Source of the DNA: CAWFLT01 sp963816795
Lineage (GTDB): Bacteria > Acidobacteriota > Vicinamibacteria > Vicinamibacterales > SCN-69-37
Assembly: GCA_963816795.1 (NCBI GenBank)
Contig: CAWFLT010000006.1
Location: 558,001 to 622,000 of the forward strand
Length of the DNA stretch: 64,000 bases
Direction of reading: 5' to 3'
Shown: piece after piece, positions 1 to 9,027 of the stretch
How positions within the stretch are numbered: the first letter of the stretch is position 1
Layout: each line of letters begins with the position of its first letter
Notes under the pieces: generated by a model
The model's input: only the letters and a program-made list of their open reading frames with translations
Databases searched by the model: none
What the model was told of the DNA's origin: nothing
Program-made: the position numbers and the translations under genes

Positions 1-1206
1 CTCGAGCTCACGGCCGGCTTCCGTCGTGCGCCCGGTGCCGGCCAGCATCGCGCTCATCACCAGATGCGCGTTGCCGTCGGCGGCGTCGCGACGAACGAAC
101 TCGCGCAAGCTGACCAGCGCACCCGCCGTGTCACCGGCCAACGCGCGGGCGTAGCCGAGATTGAAGAGATAGTCGGTGTTGGCCGGCTCTTCGACGGTCG
201 CGCGCTCGAAAAACACTGCCGGCAGCCGCGTCGCCTCGGTGACCACGCCGCGGCGCAGTTGCGTCACGCCGAGCGCATTCGAAATCGCCGCGGATCGGCG
301 CACGGCATGGAGCGCAGACAATTCCTTGAACGCGCCGTCGAATCGCTTCAGTTCGATGAGCGACAATCCGACCTCGAACCGTGCCCGGCGGGCGAACGGC
401 GAGTCCGCTGCCACGGCGCTTGCTGCCGCGAGCGCTTTGTCATGCGCGCCCTGCTCGGTGTAGACGGACCACAGCGCGGTGAGAATCCGCCCGTCGTGCG
501 GCGCCCGCGTCATCGCAGCTTCGAGAAAGCGCGCCTGCGCCGCTGGCGTGGCGGCCACGAGCCCCTTGACGTACTGCTCGAACGCGTCGAGGGAAAAGGA
601 CGCCGCTCGACTCGGTGTGGCGATGACGCGCCGGCCCAGCGTTTGCGCCAACCGTCCCGACACCCGCTCGAAGATCGCGAAGAGATCGGCGACCGGGCCC
701 TCGTCCGTCACGTCCGGCAGTTGCCGGCTCGACTGGAGGTCGATGACGCGCGCACGGACATTGATCGTCGATCCGACACGGATGTCCCCGAAGACGACCT
801 CGGAGGCGCCGACCAGTTCGCCGATCCGGATCGTCGTCGCGCGGCTGAACGATCCCGACGGCGGCAGCTGCAGCCGGTCGAAGGCCGCGATCCGCTGATC
901 GCGCGAGAACGCCCCGATGCCCAGGTGATCGAGACCTTCGCTCAGCAGCACCGCCGCGGCCTCACGAATCCAGAGCGCGGTTCCGGCGCCCCCCGGCGCC
1001 TGCGCCTCCGTCTGGACGGCGAACGGCAGAACCAGCACGCGCGGGGTCGAGGCCGCCTGCCAGCCGGCCGGGTGCGCGGACAGCAGGATCAGCGCGCACG
1101 CCGTCAGCGCGGCGGCGGCTCCACGTGGACGAAGTCGTCGGATGAAGATGTCAATCGTCCGGTGCACCGAGCCCGCCAGCGGACGGCCCACACGCGCCTC
1201 TGTCAT
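1..1206 (-). CDS. TPR-repeat protein with FlgO/TolB-like N-terminal region, truncated by window edge
   Basis: The minus strand reads 402 codons without a stop and runs off the left edge, so the C-terminus is missing. A hydrophobic segment at about residues 30-46 would export or anchor the protein. After it comes a region with LVLPF and IGELVGASEVVFGD, resembling the nucleotide-binding-like FlgO/TolB N-domain often fused to TPRs in Acidobacteria. From about residue 200 helical pairs look like tetratricopeptide repeats (for example NTDYLFNLGYARALAGD). The start ATG overlaps the mobA ATG on the other strand, giving a divergent pair with no spacer. The function is unknown; it is probably an envelope-associated protein-interaction scaffold. 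Confidence 0.75.
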   Translation of the reverse strand, partial: MTEARVGRPLAGSVHRTIDIFIRRLRPRGAAAALTACALILLSAHPAGWQAASTPRVLVLPFAVQTEAQAPGGAGTALWIREAAAVLLSEGLDHLGIGAFSRDQRIAAFDRLQLPPSGSFSRATTIRIGELVGASEVVFGDIRVGSTINVRARVIDLQSSRQLPDVTDEGPVADLFAIFERVSGRLAQTLGRRVIATPSRAASFSLDAFEQYVKGLVAATPAAQARFLEAAMTRAPHDGRILTALWSVYTEQGAHDKALAAASAVAADSPFARRARFEVGLSLIELKRFDGAFKELSALHAVRRSAAISNALGVTQLRRGVVTEATRLPAVFFERATVEEPANTDYLFNLGYARALAGDTAGALVSLREFVRRDAADGNAHLVMSAMLAGTGRTTEAGRELE

Positions 1207-1801
1207 GATTCCGTCCGTGACCTGCCCTGTCTCGGCCGCAGCGATCCTTGCAGGCGGAAAAGCGCGGCGCTTCGGCGGCCGGGACAAGAGTCGTCTCGTC
1301 GTCGAAGGTCTTCCCATCATCGTACGGCAGGTGCAGGTGCTAACACGAGTGGCCCACCCGGTATTTGTCGTCGCGCCGTACGCGGATCGGTTTCGGGACC
1401 TCGGTCTCGAGGTATACCCCGACCTGATTCCTGATATCGGCGCAATCGGCGGTCTCTATACGGCTTTAGAGCGATCGCCCGAGGAATCGGTCATTGTCGT
1501 CGCGTGCGATCAGCCGTTCCTCGAGGAGGATGTGCTCCGCCGCCTGGTTGAACTGGCGGCCGGCGCAGACGGCGCCTGGCTGCGCACCCCCAAAGGCGTC
1601 GAACCGTTGATCGCATGTTACCGGCGGCAGTCGCTCGCTGCCATCCGAGGTGAAATCGACGCCGGCCGGCAGAAACTAGCCGACCTCGAGCGGGTGCTGG
1701 ACATGCGAGGGCTGGAGGCGCGCGAGGTCATGACGGACCAGGCGATCGAGCGCCTCGTCGCGAACATCAACACGCCCGACGACTACGCACGGATACAATA
1801 G
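1205..1801 (+). CDS. mobA: molybdenum cofactor guanylyltransferase MobA
   Basis: MobA transfers GMP from GTP to molybdopterin in the cytoplasm, making the guanine-dinucleotide form of Moco. Near the N-terminus the motif LAGGKARRFGGRDKSRL matches the family LAGG-x-S-x-R-M-G-x-DK nucleotide loop. DIGAIGGLYTALE and VACDQPFL match the later metal and GTP-binding blocks. The length of 198 residues is normal. I prefer ATG 1205 over the upstream in-frame ATG 1142 because the extra residues lie antisense to the divergent gene and are not MobA-like; GTG 1217 is also possible. No other Moco gene is visible here. Confidence 0.9.
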   Translation: MIPSVTCPVSAAAILAGGKARRFGGRDKSRLVVEGLPIIVRQVQVLTRVAHPVFVVAPYADRFRDLGLEVYPDLIPDIGAIGGLYTALERSPEESVIVVACDQPFLEEDVLRRLVELAAGADGAWLRTPKGVEPLIACYRRQSLAAIRGEIDAGRQKLADLERVLDMRGLEAREVMTDQAIERLVANINTPDDYARIQ

Positions 1802-1846
1802 CTGTTTCACCCGAGCGTCGCGTCCGGCGCCGGGGGCCAGAGATTC

Positions 1847-3854
1847 ATGATCCTTCCCGTCCATGCCCTCGTCCGTACTCGCCTGCGCCAGGTGCTCAGC
1901 CAGGCGTTTGGCCTGGCGGAATCCGATCAGCCGCCGATCGTGATCGAGACGCCGCCGCGCCGCGTGTTGGGTGACATGGCGGTGCCGATTGCGTTCGAGC
2001 TCGCCCGGCGCCTCCGCAAGGCGCCGCGCGCCATTGCCCAGGAGCTCCAGTCGGCGATCGGTCCGCTCGCCGGCGTCGCGCGCATCGAGGCCGCCCCGAA
2101 CGGCTACCTCAATCTGTTTCTCGATCGTGCCGCGTTCGTCCAGGCCCGCCTCGCCGGCGAGGTCTCGCCCGCCCCGTCTGAGACGGGGAAAGTGATCGTC
2201 GAGCACACCGCGATCAACCCGAACAAGGCGGCGCACATCGGTCACCTGCGCAACGCCGCGCTCGGCGACACGCTGGTCCGGCTCCTGCGCTTTCAGGGAC
2301 GCCCGGTCGAGGTCCAGAACTACATCGACGACACGGGCGTGCAGGTCGCTGATGTCGTGGTCGGCTTGCAGTCGCTCGAGAGCAAAGACCTCGAGGCCGT
2401 TCAGCGGCAGGCGGACGACAGCGCAGTGCCGTTCGATCACTATCTCTGGGATCTGTACGCGCGCGTGACGGAGTGGTATGAGGAGGACAAGACGCGGCTC
2501 GCCGCCCGCGCACATGCCCTCCACGCCATCGAGGAGGGCGGCAACGACATCTCGGCCATGGGCGCGTTCATCGCCGACCGGATCGTGCGCAGCCATCTGG
2601 CGACCATGGCCCGCATGAACGTCGGACTACGACCTCCTGACCTGGGAAGGCGACATCCTTCGCCTGCAGTTCTGGGCCACCGCGTTCGAGCAGCTCAAGG
2701 CGCGCGGTGCGGTCTTCCTGCAGACCGAAGGACGGCTGAAGGGCTGCTGGGTCATGCCGATCGAGGATGGCCAGCCGGATGCGGAAGGCGACGTGCTGGC
2801 GGAGAGCACCGACGCAGAGGCCGAACAGCGGGAGAAGGTCATCGTTCGATCGAACGGCACCGTCACGTACGTCGGCAAGGACATCGCGAATCAGTTCTGG
2901 AAGTTCGGCCTGCTCGGCCGCGACTTCAACTACCGGGTGTTCCTGCCGCGCGAGCCCCTGCCCCTCTGGGCGACGACCTCCCATGCCTCGGAGAGCGGCG
3001 CGCCGCCGTTCGGCCGGGCGTCGGCCGTGTACAACGTGATCGATTCACGGCAGTCCTACCTCCAGCAACTGCTCAAGCAGGCGCTCGCCACCATGGGGTT
3101 CGCGCGCGAGGCAGAACACTCCACGCATTATGCCTACGAGATGGTCGCGCTCTCGCACGCGACCGCCCGGGTCCTCGGCTATGACGACAGCGAGAGCTCC
3201 GGCAAGCCGTTCGTCGAAGTGTCCGGCCGTCGCGGCCTGGGGGTGAAAGCCGACGACCTGCTCACGCAGCTCACCCAGACGGCCGAACGCGAAGTCGAGT
3301 CGCGCAATGCCGAACTGCCGGCCGCCGATCGCCGCCGGATCGCCCAGGCCATCGCCATTGCGGCCGTGCGCTACTTCCTGGTGAAGTTCTCCCGCGGCAA
3401 GGTGATCGTGTTCGACATCGACGAAGCGCTGAGCTTCGAGGGCGAGACCGGCCCGTACATCCAGTACGCGGCGGTTCGTGGCAACAACATTCTCGCGAAA
3501 CTCCTCGAGCGCGACGGCGTCGACGAACGGGCGGTGGCGGCACGCCTCGAGACGCTCGGGCGCGATCCGATCGAGCAGGGCGATGACGCTGACGAGTTGT
3601 GGAACCTCATTCTCGAGGCGGCCAGACTCGACGAAATGGTGGAGAGCTCGCTGCGCTCCCTCGAGCTGTCGGTGATCGCGAAGTACGCGTTCGGCCTTGC
3701 GCAAGCGTTCAACGCTTTTTACCACCGTCAGCAGATCCTGCGGGAAGAGCGCGAAGACGCTCGTCTCTGGCGCGCCGCCGGCGTCGCCTACGTCCGCCGT
3801 CAGATCACTCAGGCGCTCGCGCTCATGGGGTGTGACGTGCCGGCGCGGATGTAG
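1847..3854 (+). CDS. argS: arginyl-tRNA synthetase, one frameshift
   Basis: Class I synthetase charging tRNA-Arg. The first part has an Add-1-like N-domain and the signature INPNKAAHIGHLRNAALGD, the ArgRS form of HIGH. The second part carries the rest of the catalytic core and the DALR anticodon-binding end, with a closing QALALMGCDVPARM. Frame 1 is lost near 2626, where GTCGGACTAC replaces an expected GTCGACTAC. Removing one G restores MNVDYDLLTWEGDILRLQF. The gene is otherwise full length for ArgRS, so the break is probably a sequence error and not loss of an essential gene. It follows mobA by 45 bases. Confidence 0.9.
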
Positions 3855-3856
3855 CG

Positions 3857-4570
3857 ATGGCGTCACCTGCACCGCCGGTCGTCGCCGTCGCCTGGCCGAG
3901 ATCCGACTACATCGCCGCGCTCGAACAGGCCGGCGCCGTCGTGCGCGAAATCACGCCGCAGCGCGATCCGGCTCCAGGCGCACTCGCGGCCTGCGACGGC
4001 TTGCTGCTGACCGGCGGCGTCGACGTCGACCCGGCCGCCTACGGCGACGCCACGCGTCATCCGACAGTCGAGACCGATCCCGAACGAGACGCCTACGAAC
4101 TGGCCCTGGCGCGTGACGCGATCGCGCGCGACTTCCCCATTCTCGCGATCTGTCGCGGCGTTCAAATCCTCAACGTCGCCGCCGGCGGCACGCTGATCCA
4201 GGACATTCCGAGCGCCTCCGGGACGACGCTGGCGCACTGGATCCTCGAGCCCAGGAACGCCGTCGCGCACGACGTCCACGTCGTTTCCGGCACGCGCCTC
4301 TCGTCGCTGCTCCAGTCGCAGCTCAACGCCGACGACCGCGTCGCCGTCAACAGCCGCCATCATCAAGCCGTCAAAGCGACCGCACCCGGTTTCGTCATCT
4401 CCGCCACCGCCCCCGACGGCATCGTCGAAGCGATCGAACAGCCCGGCGCGCGGTTCTGCATCGGCGTGCAATGGCATCCGGAAAACTTCTGGCGCACGGG
4501 ACAGTTCAGCGGACTGTTCGAAGGATTCGTCAAAGCCGCCGGAGTGAAACGCGCGGGAAGTTCGGAGTGA
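3857..4570 (+). CDS. class I glutamine amidotransferase, gamma-glutamyl-GABA hydrolase type (peptidase C26)
   Basis: The 237-residue protein has the C26/PuuD layout: LLLTGGVDVDP, the nucleophile elbow AICRGVQILN with catalytic Cys, and GVQWHPE with the catalytic His-Glu. Family members cleave gamma-glutamyl bonds such as gamma-glutamyl-GABA in putrescine breakdown; the exact substrate here is not known. It starts two bases after argS. The last codons (GVKRAGSSE and the TGA) lie inside the first units of the 23-base repeat array, so the native C-terminus seems to have been replaced by repeat-encoded residues after the usual family end. Confidence 0.85.
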   Translation: MASPAPPVVAVAWPRSDYIAALEQAGAVVREITPQRDPAPGALAACDGLLLTGGVDVDPAAYGDATRHPTVETDPERDAYELALARDAIARDFPILAICRGVQILNVAAGGTLIQDIPSASGTTLAHWILEPRNAVAHDVHVVSGTRLSSLLQSQLNADDRVAVNSRHHQAVKATAPGFVISATAPDGIVEAIEQPGARFCIGVQWHPENFWRTGQFSGLFEGFVKAAGVKRAGSSE

Positions 4571-4826
4571 ACAGCACGGGAAGTACGGCGTGAAGGGCAC
4601 ACGAAGTACGGTGTGAATAGCACGGGAAGTACGGCGTGAAGGGCACACGAAGTACGGCGTGAATAGCACGGGAGGTACGGCGTGAAGGGCGCACGACGTA
4701 CGGCGTGAACAGCACGGGAAGTGCGGCGTGAAGCGCACACGAAGTACGGTGTGAATAGCACGGAAGTACGGCGTCAAGCGCGCACGAGAGTACGGTGGGA
4801 CAGGCGCGGGAAGTGCGGCGCGAATT
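4541..4826 (+). repeat. 23-base tandem repeat array, forward half
   Basis: About 13 contiguous degenerate units. Each has GGAGTGAA or GGCGTGAA, two variable bases, GCRC, two variable bases and GAAGTNC. The anchor GG-N-GTGAA recurs at 4541, 4564, 4587, 4610 and onward every 23 bases; later units vary by one base. The array begins inside the 3' end of the amidotransferase gene. Because 23 is not a multiple of three and each unit holds TGA, any frame entering the array stops within three units. The opposed half is at 5216-5380 and the same family recurs at 24961-25352. Confidence 0.9.
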
Positions 4827-5205
4827 GGTTCAGGGTGGCCGAGCGCAGCCAGATGAGCTTCGTGGCCGCCTCGTCGGTCGAGAAGTGCCCGCGCGTTTGA
4901 CGATCTTGCGGACGCGCGCATGGACGCTCTCGAGGGCGTTCGTCGTGTCGATCACGCGGCGCACACCCGGGGGAAACGCAAAGAACGGGATGACGTGCTC
5001 CCACGCCTGACGCAGCTTGACGATCGTCGGAACGACGGCCCACGGGCCGCTCGTGAAGGTATCGAGCGCCGCACTGGCGGCCTCCGCCGAGGCGGCGGTG
5101 TAGGCGGCGCGAAGGCCGCTGCGAGCGTCCTCCGGTCCTGCCAGCCGCCAACTCCAGGCTGTTGCGGATCAGATGCACAGCAGGCAGGTCTGCAGCGTCG
5201 TGCTG
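4826..5205 (-). pseudogene. IS256-family (mutator type) transposase, C-terminal remnant
   Basis: Pieced together over frameshifts, the minus strand reads VHLIRNSLE, then AWEHVIPFFAFPPGVRRVI, DTTNALESVHARVRKIVK, GHFSTDEAATKLIWL and TLNQFA. These are the characteristic last third of IS256-type DDE transposases. The N-terminal two thirds, the first catalytic aspartates and the terminal inverted repeats are absent, so it cannot be active. Its last codons run into the 23-base repeats on one side, and the opposed array starts just beyond its other end. The remnant is therefore enclosed by the two array halves. Confidence 0.8.
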
Positions 5206-5215
5206 GACTTCCCGC

Positions 5216-5380
5216 GCATTTCACTCCGAACTTCGAGCGCGTCCACACCGTACTTCAAGCGCCCGTCACCCCGAACTTCAAGCGCACTCCACCCCGTACT
5301 TCAAGCGCCCGTCACCCCGCACTTCAAGCGCCCTCCACCCCGGACCTCAAGCGCTCTTCACCCCGGACCTCAAGAAGACA
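5216..5380 (-). repeat. 23-base tandem repeat array, inverted half
   Basis: Seven units read as the reverse complement of the 4541-4826 array, with anchors TTCACTCCG, TCCACACCG and GTCACCCCG spaced 22-23 bases. Seen from the minus strand, the units follow the rRNA methyltransferase in the same sense as the forward half follows the amidotransferase. The methyltransferase ends inside the first unit (codons for LRSGVKSA and TGA). Confidence 0.88.
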
Positions 5381-6633
5381 GCAATGCTCTCCACGTGCGG
5401 CGTGTTCGGAAAGAGATCGAACGCCTCGAGCGAGTCGAGGGTGTAGCCGGCGGAGGTGAGCTTGGCGCTGTCGCGGGCCAGCGTCGGCGGATCGCACGAG
5501 ACGTAGACGATGCGCCCGGCGGCCCACTGGCTGATGCCCGCGGCGGCCTCTGCGGAGAGTCCGGTCCTCGGAGGATCGACGATGACCACGTCTGGCGCTT
5601 CGTCGGGTCCGTCCCGAACCGCATCTTCGACCGAGGTGCACAGCACGTGCAGACGGTCCTGCCAGGGCGCCGCATTCGCCTCGAGATCCGCGCCGCTCGA
5701 CGGATCGCCTTCGACGGCGACCACGTCACTGCCTCGCGCCGCCAGGGCGACCGAGAACAGGCCGACGCCCGCGTAGAGGTCGACGATACGCTCGCCCGGA
5801 GACACGGCCAGCACACGGCGCACGAGCGATCCGGTCAGGTACCGGTTGCCCTGAAAAAAAGACTGCGCCTGGCGCGTCCAGACCGGAACGTCACCCACGG
5901 GCGAATCCCCGCCAAAGAGCTCCGCGGCGGTCTCCGAGAGCACGGGCGTGCCGGCCAGCTGAACAGCGGCTTGATTCGTGCGGCCAGCCGTCACGCCGGT
6001 GAGTCCAGCGGAGAGCGTGACCTGCCCGAGATCGCGACGCACGCTCGCGCCCTCCCTCGGCTCGAGATGCGCCACCCGCTGATTGGCGGTGACGTTCTCG
6101 GAGACGACGATCGCCTCGCAGGCGTCGGCGCGCGGTCCGAGTTGGTCGAGCAGGGTGCGAATGGGCGGCATCGACTCCGGCAGAAGCTGCCGTGTCGCCG
6201 CTGCGTCGCACAGTGTGTGGGTGCCCTCGAGAAAGAACCCCGCCCGCCGATCGCGCACATGAAGCCGCGCCCGCAGGCGGTACCCGGATTCGGGAGACGG
6301 CACGACGTCGGGCGGGTCCAACCGCAACTGACCGAGCCGCCGGAACGCATCGACCACGATCTCGCCCTTCAGCTGGCGTTGACGCTCGTAGGCGACATGC
6401 CCGTAGGCGAGACCGCCGCACGCCGGATCCGAGGGCGGATCGCGGCGATCCGGGCTGGCGTCGAGGATCTCCACCGCCGTCGCCCAGACGACCTGCCGCT
6501 GTGTCCGCTCGACGCGCGCACGGACACGCTCGCCGGGAATTGCGCCGGCGACGAACACGATCCGCCCGCCGTCGCGGGCCAGCATACGGCCGCCGGCCAC
6601 TGGCCGTTCGATCTGCAGATCAAGGAGTGTCAC
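5347..6633 (-). CDS. RlmD/TrmA-family RNA (uracil-5-)-methyltransferase
   Basis: A 428-residue SAM-dependent methyltransferase with an N-terminal TRAM RNA-binding domain (about 1-60), the SAM loop DLYAGVGLFSVALA, the motif VIVDPPRTGL and VSCDPPTL with the nucleophilic Cys. Such enzymes form 5-methyluridine in 23S rRNA or tRNA. Of the four RumA iron-sulfur cysteines only those in PACGGLAYGH and THTLCD seem to remain, so the cluster is probably lost. GTG 6633 overlaps the stop of the upstream gene (GTGA), implying coupling. The C-terminus is encoded by the 23-base repeat. Which position is methylated cannot be told from sequence. Confidence 0.85.
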   Translation of the reverse strand: MTLLDLQIERPVAGGRMLARDGGRIVFVAGAIPGERVRARVERTQRQVVWATAVEILDASPDRRDPPSDPACGGLAYGHVAYERQRQLKGEIVVDAFRRLGQLRLDPPDVVPSPESGYRLRARLHVRDRRAGFFLEGTHTLCDAAATRQLLPESMPPIRTLLDQLGPRADACEAIVVSENVTANQRVAHLEPREGASVRRDLGQVTLSAGLTGVTAGRTNQAAVQLAGTPVLSETAAELFGGDSPVGDVPVWTRQAQSFFQGNRYLTGSLVRRVLAVSPGERIVDLYAGVGLFSVALAARGSDVVAVEGDPSSGADLEANAAPWQDRLHVLCTSVEDAVRDGPDEAPDVVIVDPPRTGLSAEAAAGISQWAAGRIVYVSCDPPTLARDSAKLTSAGYTLDSLEAFDLFPNTPHVESIAVFLRSGVKSA

Positions 6634-7370
6634 GGTTCAATCGTCGGTAAGCCGTAGCGGTCACGCAACAGACGCGTGACCGTGACGTCGATCGACCGCT
6701 GCCAGGCGTCGCCCGGCAGGCGGTCCCGATACGGCGCGAGATCCTGCTCGGCCTCGCGGCGGAGCGTTTCGAGGAGCTCGGCCGATGCGCTCGCCTGCGC
6801 GGCGCCGACCAGGCGCGCGTCAAGCGCGGAGAGGCGCGCGACCACTTCATCTCGCGCCGCCCCGCGTGCCTTCTTGGCGGCGTCGCGAGTGGTCACGAGA
6901 TCCTGCAGCAGCGTGTCGGCCGCGGCGCGGAACGCCTCCGGCAGGTCGAGCCGGCCCGCCGACGCAGCGAGCCGGTCGATCGCGCGATCGAGATGCCGGG
7001 TGAGCGATCGCCGCCGCGGCTCCGTCGCCTCGACCGCAGGGCCACCGGCCGAGGCCTCTCCTGCGCGCGGCAGGCCGACGGCCCGGCGCCACCCCTCGAA
7101 GAGGTCGCGCACGTCCGCCTCGCAGAATTCGATCCGGAGTGGACGCCGGGATTTTCCGGCGCGATGCCGTTCGGCGCGCAGGTCGATCCCGCGGAAGACG
7201 ACGCTGAGCGGCATTCCCTCCTCCGCCCACTGCCGCACCAGCGCGAAACCCGGCCCGACAATGCGGACCAGGTGCCCTGCGTTCACCCGGGTCAGATGGT
7301 CTTCGACCTGGCGGCAGTAATCACCGACGTCGACACTCGGCCCGGCCACCGTCTCATGCTGATCACCCAC
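6630..7370 (-). CDS. hypothetical protein between birA and the rRNA methyltransferase
   Basis: I do not recognise the family. The 246 residues begin with a compact region containing VIFRG-like FRGIDLRAERHR and IEFCEADVRDLFEGW. A long Arg/Ala/Glu-rich helical part follows (about 130-230) that may form a coiled coil, ending in QRSIDVTVTRLLRDRYGLPTIEP. There is no signal peptide or membrane segment. It starts with GTG overlapping the end of birA and ends overlapping the methyltransferase start, so all three are probably one transcript. A replication- or primase-like DNA-binding role is possible but unsupported. Confidence 0.6.
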   Translation of the reverse strand: MGDQHETVAGPSVDVGDYCRQVEDHLTRVNAGHLVRIVGPGFALVRQWAEEGMPLSVVFRGIDLRAERHRAGKSRRPLRIEFCEADVRDLFEGWRRAVGLPRAGEASAGGPAVEATEPRRRSLTRHLDRAIDRLAASAGRLDLPEAFRAAADTLLQDLVTTRDAAKKARGAARDEVVARLSALDARLVGAAQASASAELLETLRREAEQDLAPYRDRLPGDAWQRSIDVTVTRLLRDRYGLPTIEP

Positions 7371-8185
7371 GACTCAATCGCTCCCAGATGACTTCTCCGG
7401 CGATGAGCCGGCGTGTCTGGCCGTTGATCTCGACGATCAACCCGCCATCGTCGTCGATGTCCCGAACGGCGCCGCGCCACCGGGCGTCGTGATCGGTCCA
7501 GTTGGCGATCGCGCCACCCAGGCCGGCACGCGCGAACCGCCGCCACTCGTCACAGATCCACCGGCGGTCGCCCGCCCACAGCCGTCCGGTGGCGTTGGCG
7601 ATCGAGGCGAGGATCTCGACGAGGAGCGCGAGCGCGATCGACGTCACGGCCGAGCTCGGCTTCGAGCGACGTCGCGCGGTCGGCAATCGCGGGCGGGTAG
7701 GCCGAAGGCCGCACGTTCAGGCCGATGCCAATCACGACCGCGTCAACGAACGCGCCGCTGCCGGCCGACTCGCACAGCAGGCCCCCCAGCTTGCGCCACG
7801 GCCTGCCGGCCACGAGATCGTTGGGCCATTTGAGCTCGATCGCGAGACCGGTCGCCTCCTCGATCGCCTGGGCGACCGCGACGCCGGCGGCCAGCGTGAG
7901 CAACGCCAGTCCCTGCGCGCCGGCCGGCGGCCTGACGATCACCGAGAGATACAGTCCGGCGCCCGGCGGCGAGAACCACGTGCGTCCGAGCCGGCCGCGT
8001 CCGGCCCGCTGTGCGCCAGCCAGCACCGCGGTGCCTTCGGCCGCGCCCGCGTGCGCGAGCGCCATCGCCGCGGTGTTGGTCGAGTCGACGTCGGTGACGT
8101 AGTGCAGGTGGCCGAACGGCCCCAACCGGGTCTGGTGCGCGGCCAATGCGCCCGCGAGATCGTCGGGAAGCAGCTCGAACGTCAC
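7363..8185 (-). CDS. birA: biotin--[acetyl-CoA carboxylase] ligase, one frameshift
   Basis: BirA activates biotin with ATP and attaches it to the carboxyl carrier protein. The first frame has the catalytic domain: DSTNTAAMALA, QRAGRGRLGRTW for biotinyl-AMP binding, LKWPNDL and GGLLCE. The second frame supplies the rest plus the C-terminal SH3-like part (GLIVEINGQTRRLIAGEV). The frames join near 7630, where one extra base breaks DRALALLVEI. No N-terminal helix-turn-helix is present, so this is the enzyme-only type and not a repressor. It begins with GTG overlapping the nadC stop. Confidence 0.88.
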
Positions 8186-9023
8186 GGCAGATCGACTTCG
8201 AGACTGATGTCGGCCGCGGGTGCCGAGTGGGTGAGGGCGCCGACCGACACGCAGTCGGCGCCGATCGCCGTCAGCACCGGGATGCGCTCCAGCGTGATGC
8301 CGCCGGAGATCTCCACGCGCGCGCGCCCGGCAATGCGCCGCACGGCCTCCGCCATCTGCGCGTCGTCGAGATTGTCCAGCATGATGATGTCCGCTCCAGC
8401 GGCCAACGCGGCGTCGACCTGCTGCAGACTCTGCGTCTCCACCTCGATCGGCGTCGCGCGGTGGCGTTCACGCACGCGGCGGACGGCCTCGCCGATGCTG
8501 CCGGCGACGCGTATGTGATTGTCCTTGATCAGGACGCCGTCGTGCAGACCGAAGCGATGATTCGTGCCGCCGCCGCAGCGGACGGCGTACTTCGCCAGCC
8601 CTCGCAGGGTCGGCACGGTCTTGCGCGTGTCGAGGATCGTCATGCGGCCACGCGAGGCGTCGACGAATCGCCGCGTCAGTGAGGCGATCCCCGACAGGTG
8701 CTGGAGGAAATTGAGCGCCGTTCGCTCGGCGGCCAGGATGCCCCGCGCAAACCCGTCAATCTCCGCGAGCCGCGCGCCAGGTGCCACGGTCGCGCCGTCG
8801 GCGACGATCGGCTGAAACCTGATGCTCGGCGTCGACCTGGCGAAACGTCTCCTGCACGACGTCCAGGCCGGCCACGACGCAAGACTGCTTCGCCAGAAAC
8901 ACGCCCTGCGCGCGCCGATCGGCCGGCACGATCGCGTCGCTGGTGATGTCCGTGCGCGCACGATCCTCTTCGAGCGCACGCTCGACGAGGGCGCGATACT
9001 CCGTGACGGCGAGCGACGCCCAT
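8182..9023 (-). CDS. nadC: nicotinate-nucleotide pyrophosphorylase (carboxylating), frameshifted
   Basis: NadC converts quinolinate and PRPP to nicotinate mononucleotide in NAD synthesis. The intact part has ERTALNFLQHLSGIAS, ILDTRKTVPTLRGLAKYAVRCGGG, NHRFGLHDGVLIKDNH and VEISGGI, all diagnostic. The N-terminal 65 residues (TEYRALVERALEEDRARTDI, then FLAKQSCVVAGLDV) lie in another frame; one extra base near 8823 explains the switch. The first ATG (9023), four bases past the valS stop, needs a second one-base correction. The run valS-nadC-birA-orf-rlmD is tightly packed and likely co-transcribed. Confidence 0.85.
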
Positions 9024-9027
9024 GCGC

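Noticed and set aside
64..1434. 456-codon plus-strand ORF at the left edge
   Set aside because: It is Arg-rich and antisense to a TPR gene with clear protein features; typical high-GC shadow frame.
1847..3854. argS as a true pseudogene
   Set aside because: An essential single-copy-type gene with one base too many and otherwise perfect motifs; the same pattern in some 20 genes makes sequence error more likely.
3863..4921. 352-codon minus-strand ORF with periodic FTPYF-type peptides
   Set aside because: The period comes from the 23-base DNA repeat read in three frames (69 bases), not from a real repeat protein.
4541..5380. CRISPR-like array
   Set aside because: Units are contiguous and degenerate, without unique spacers, and no cas gene is present.
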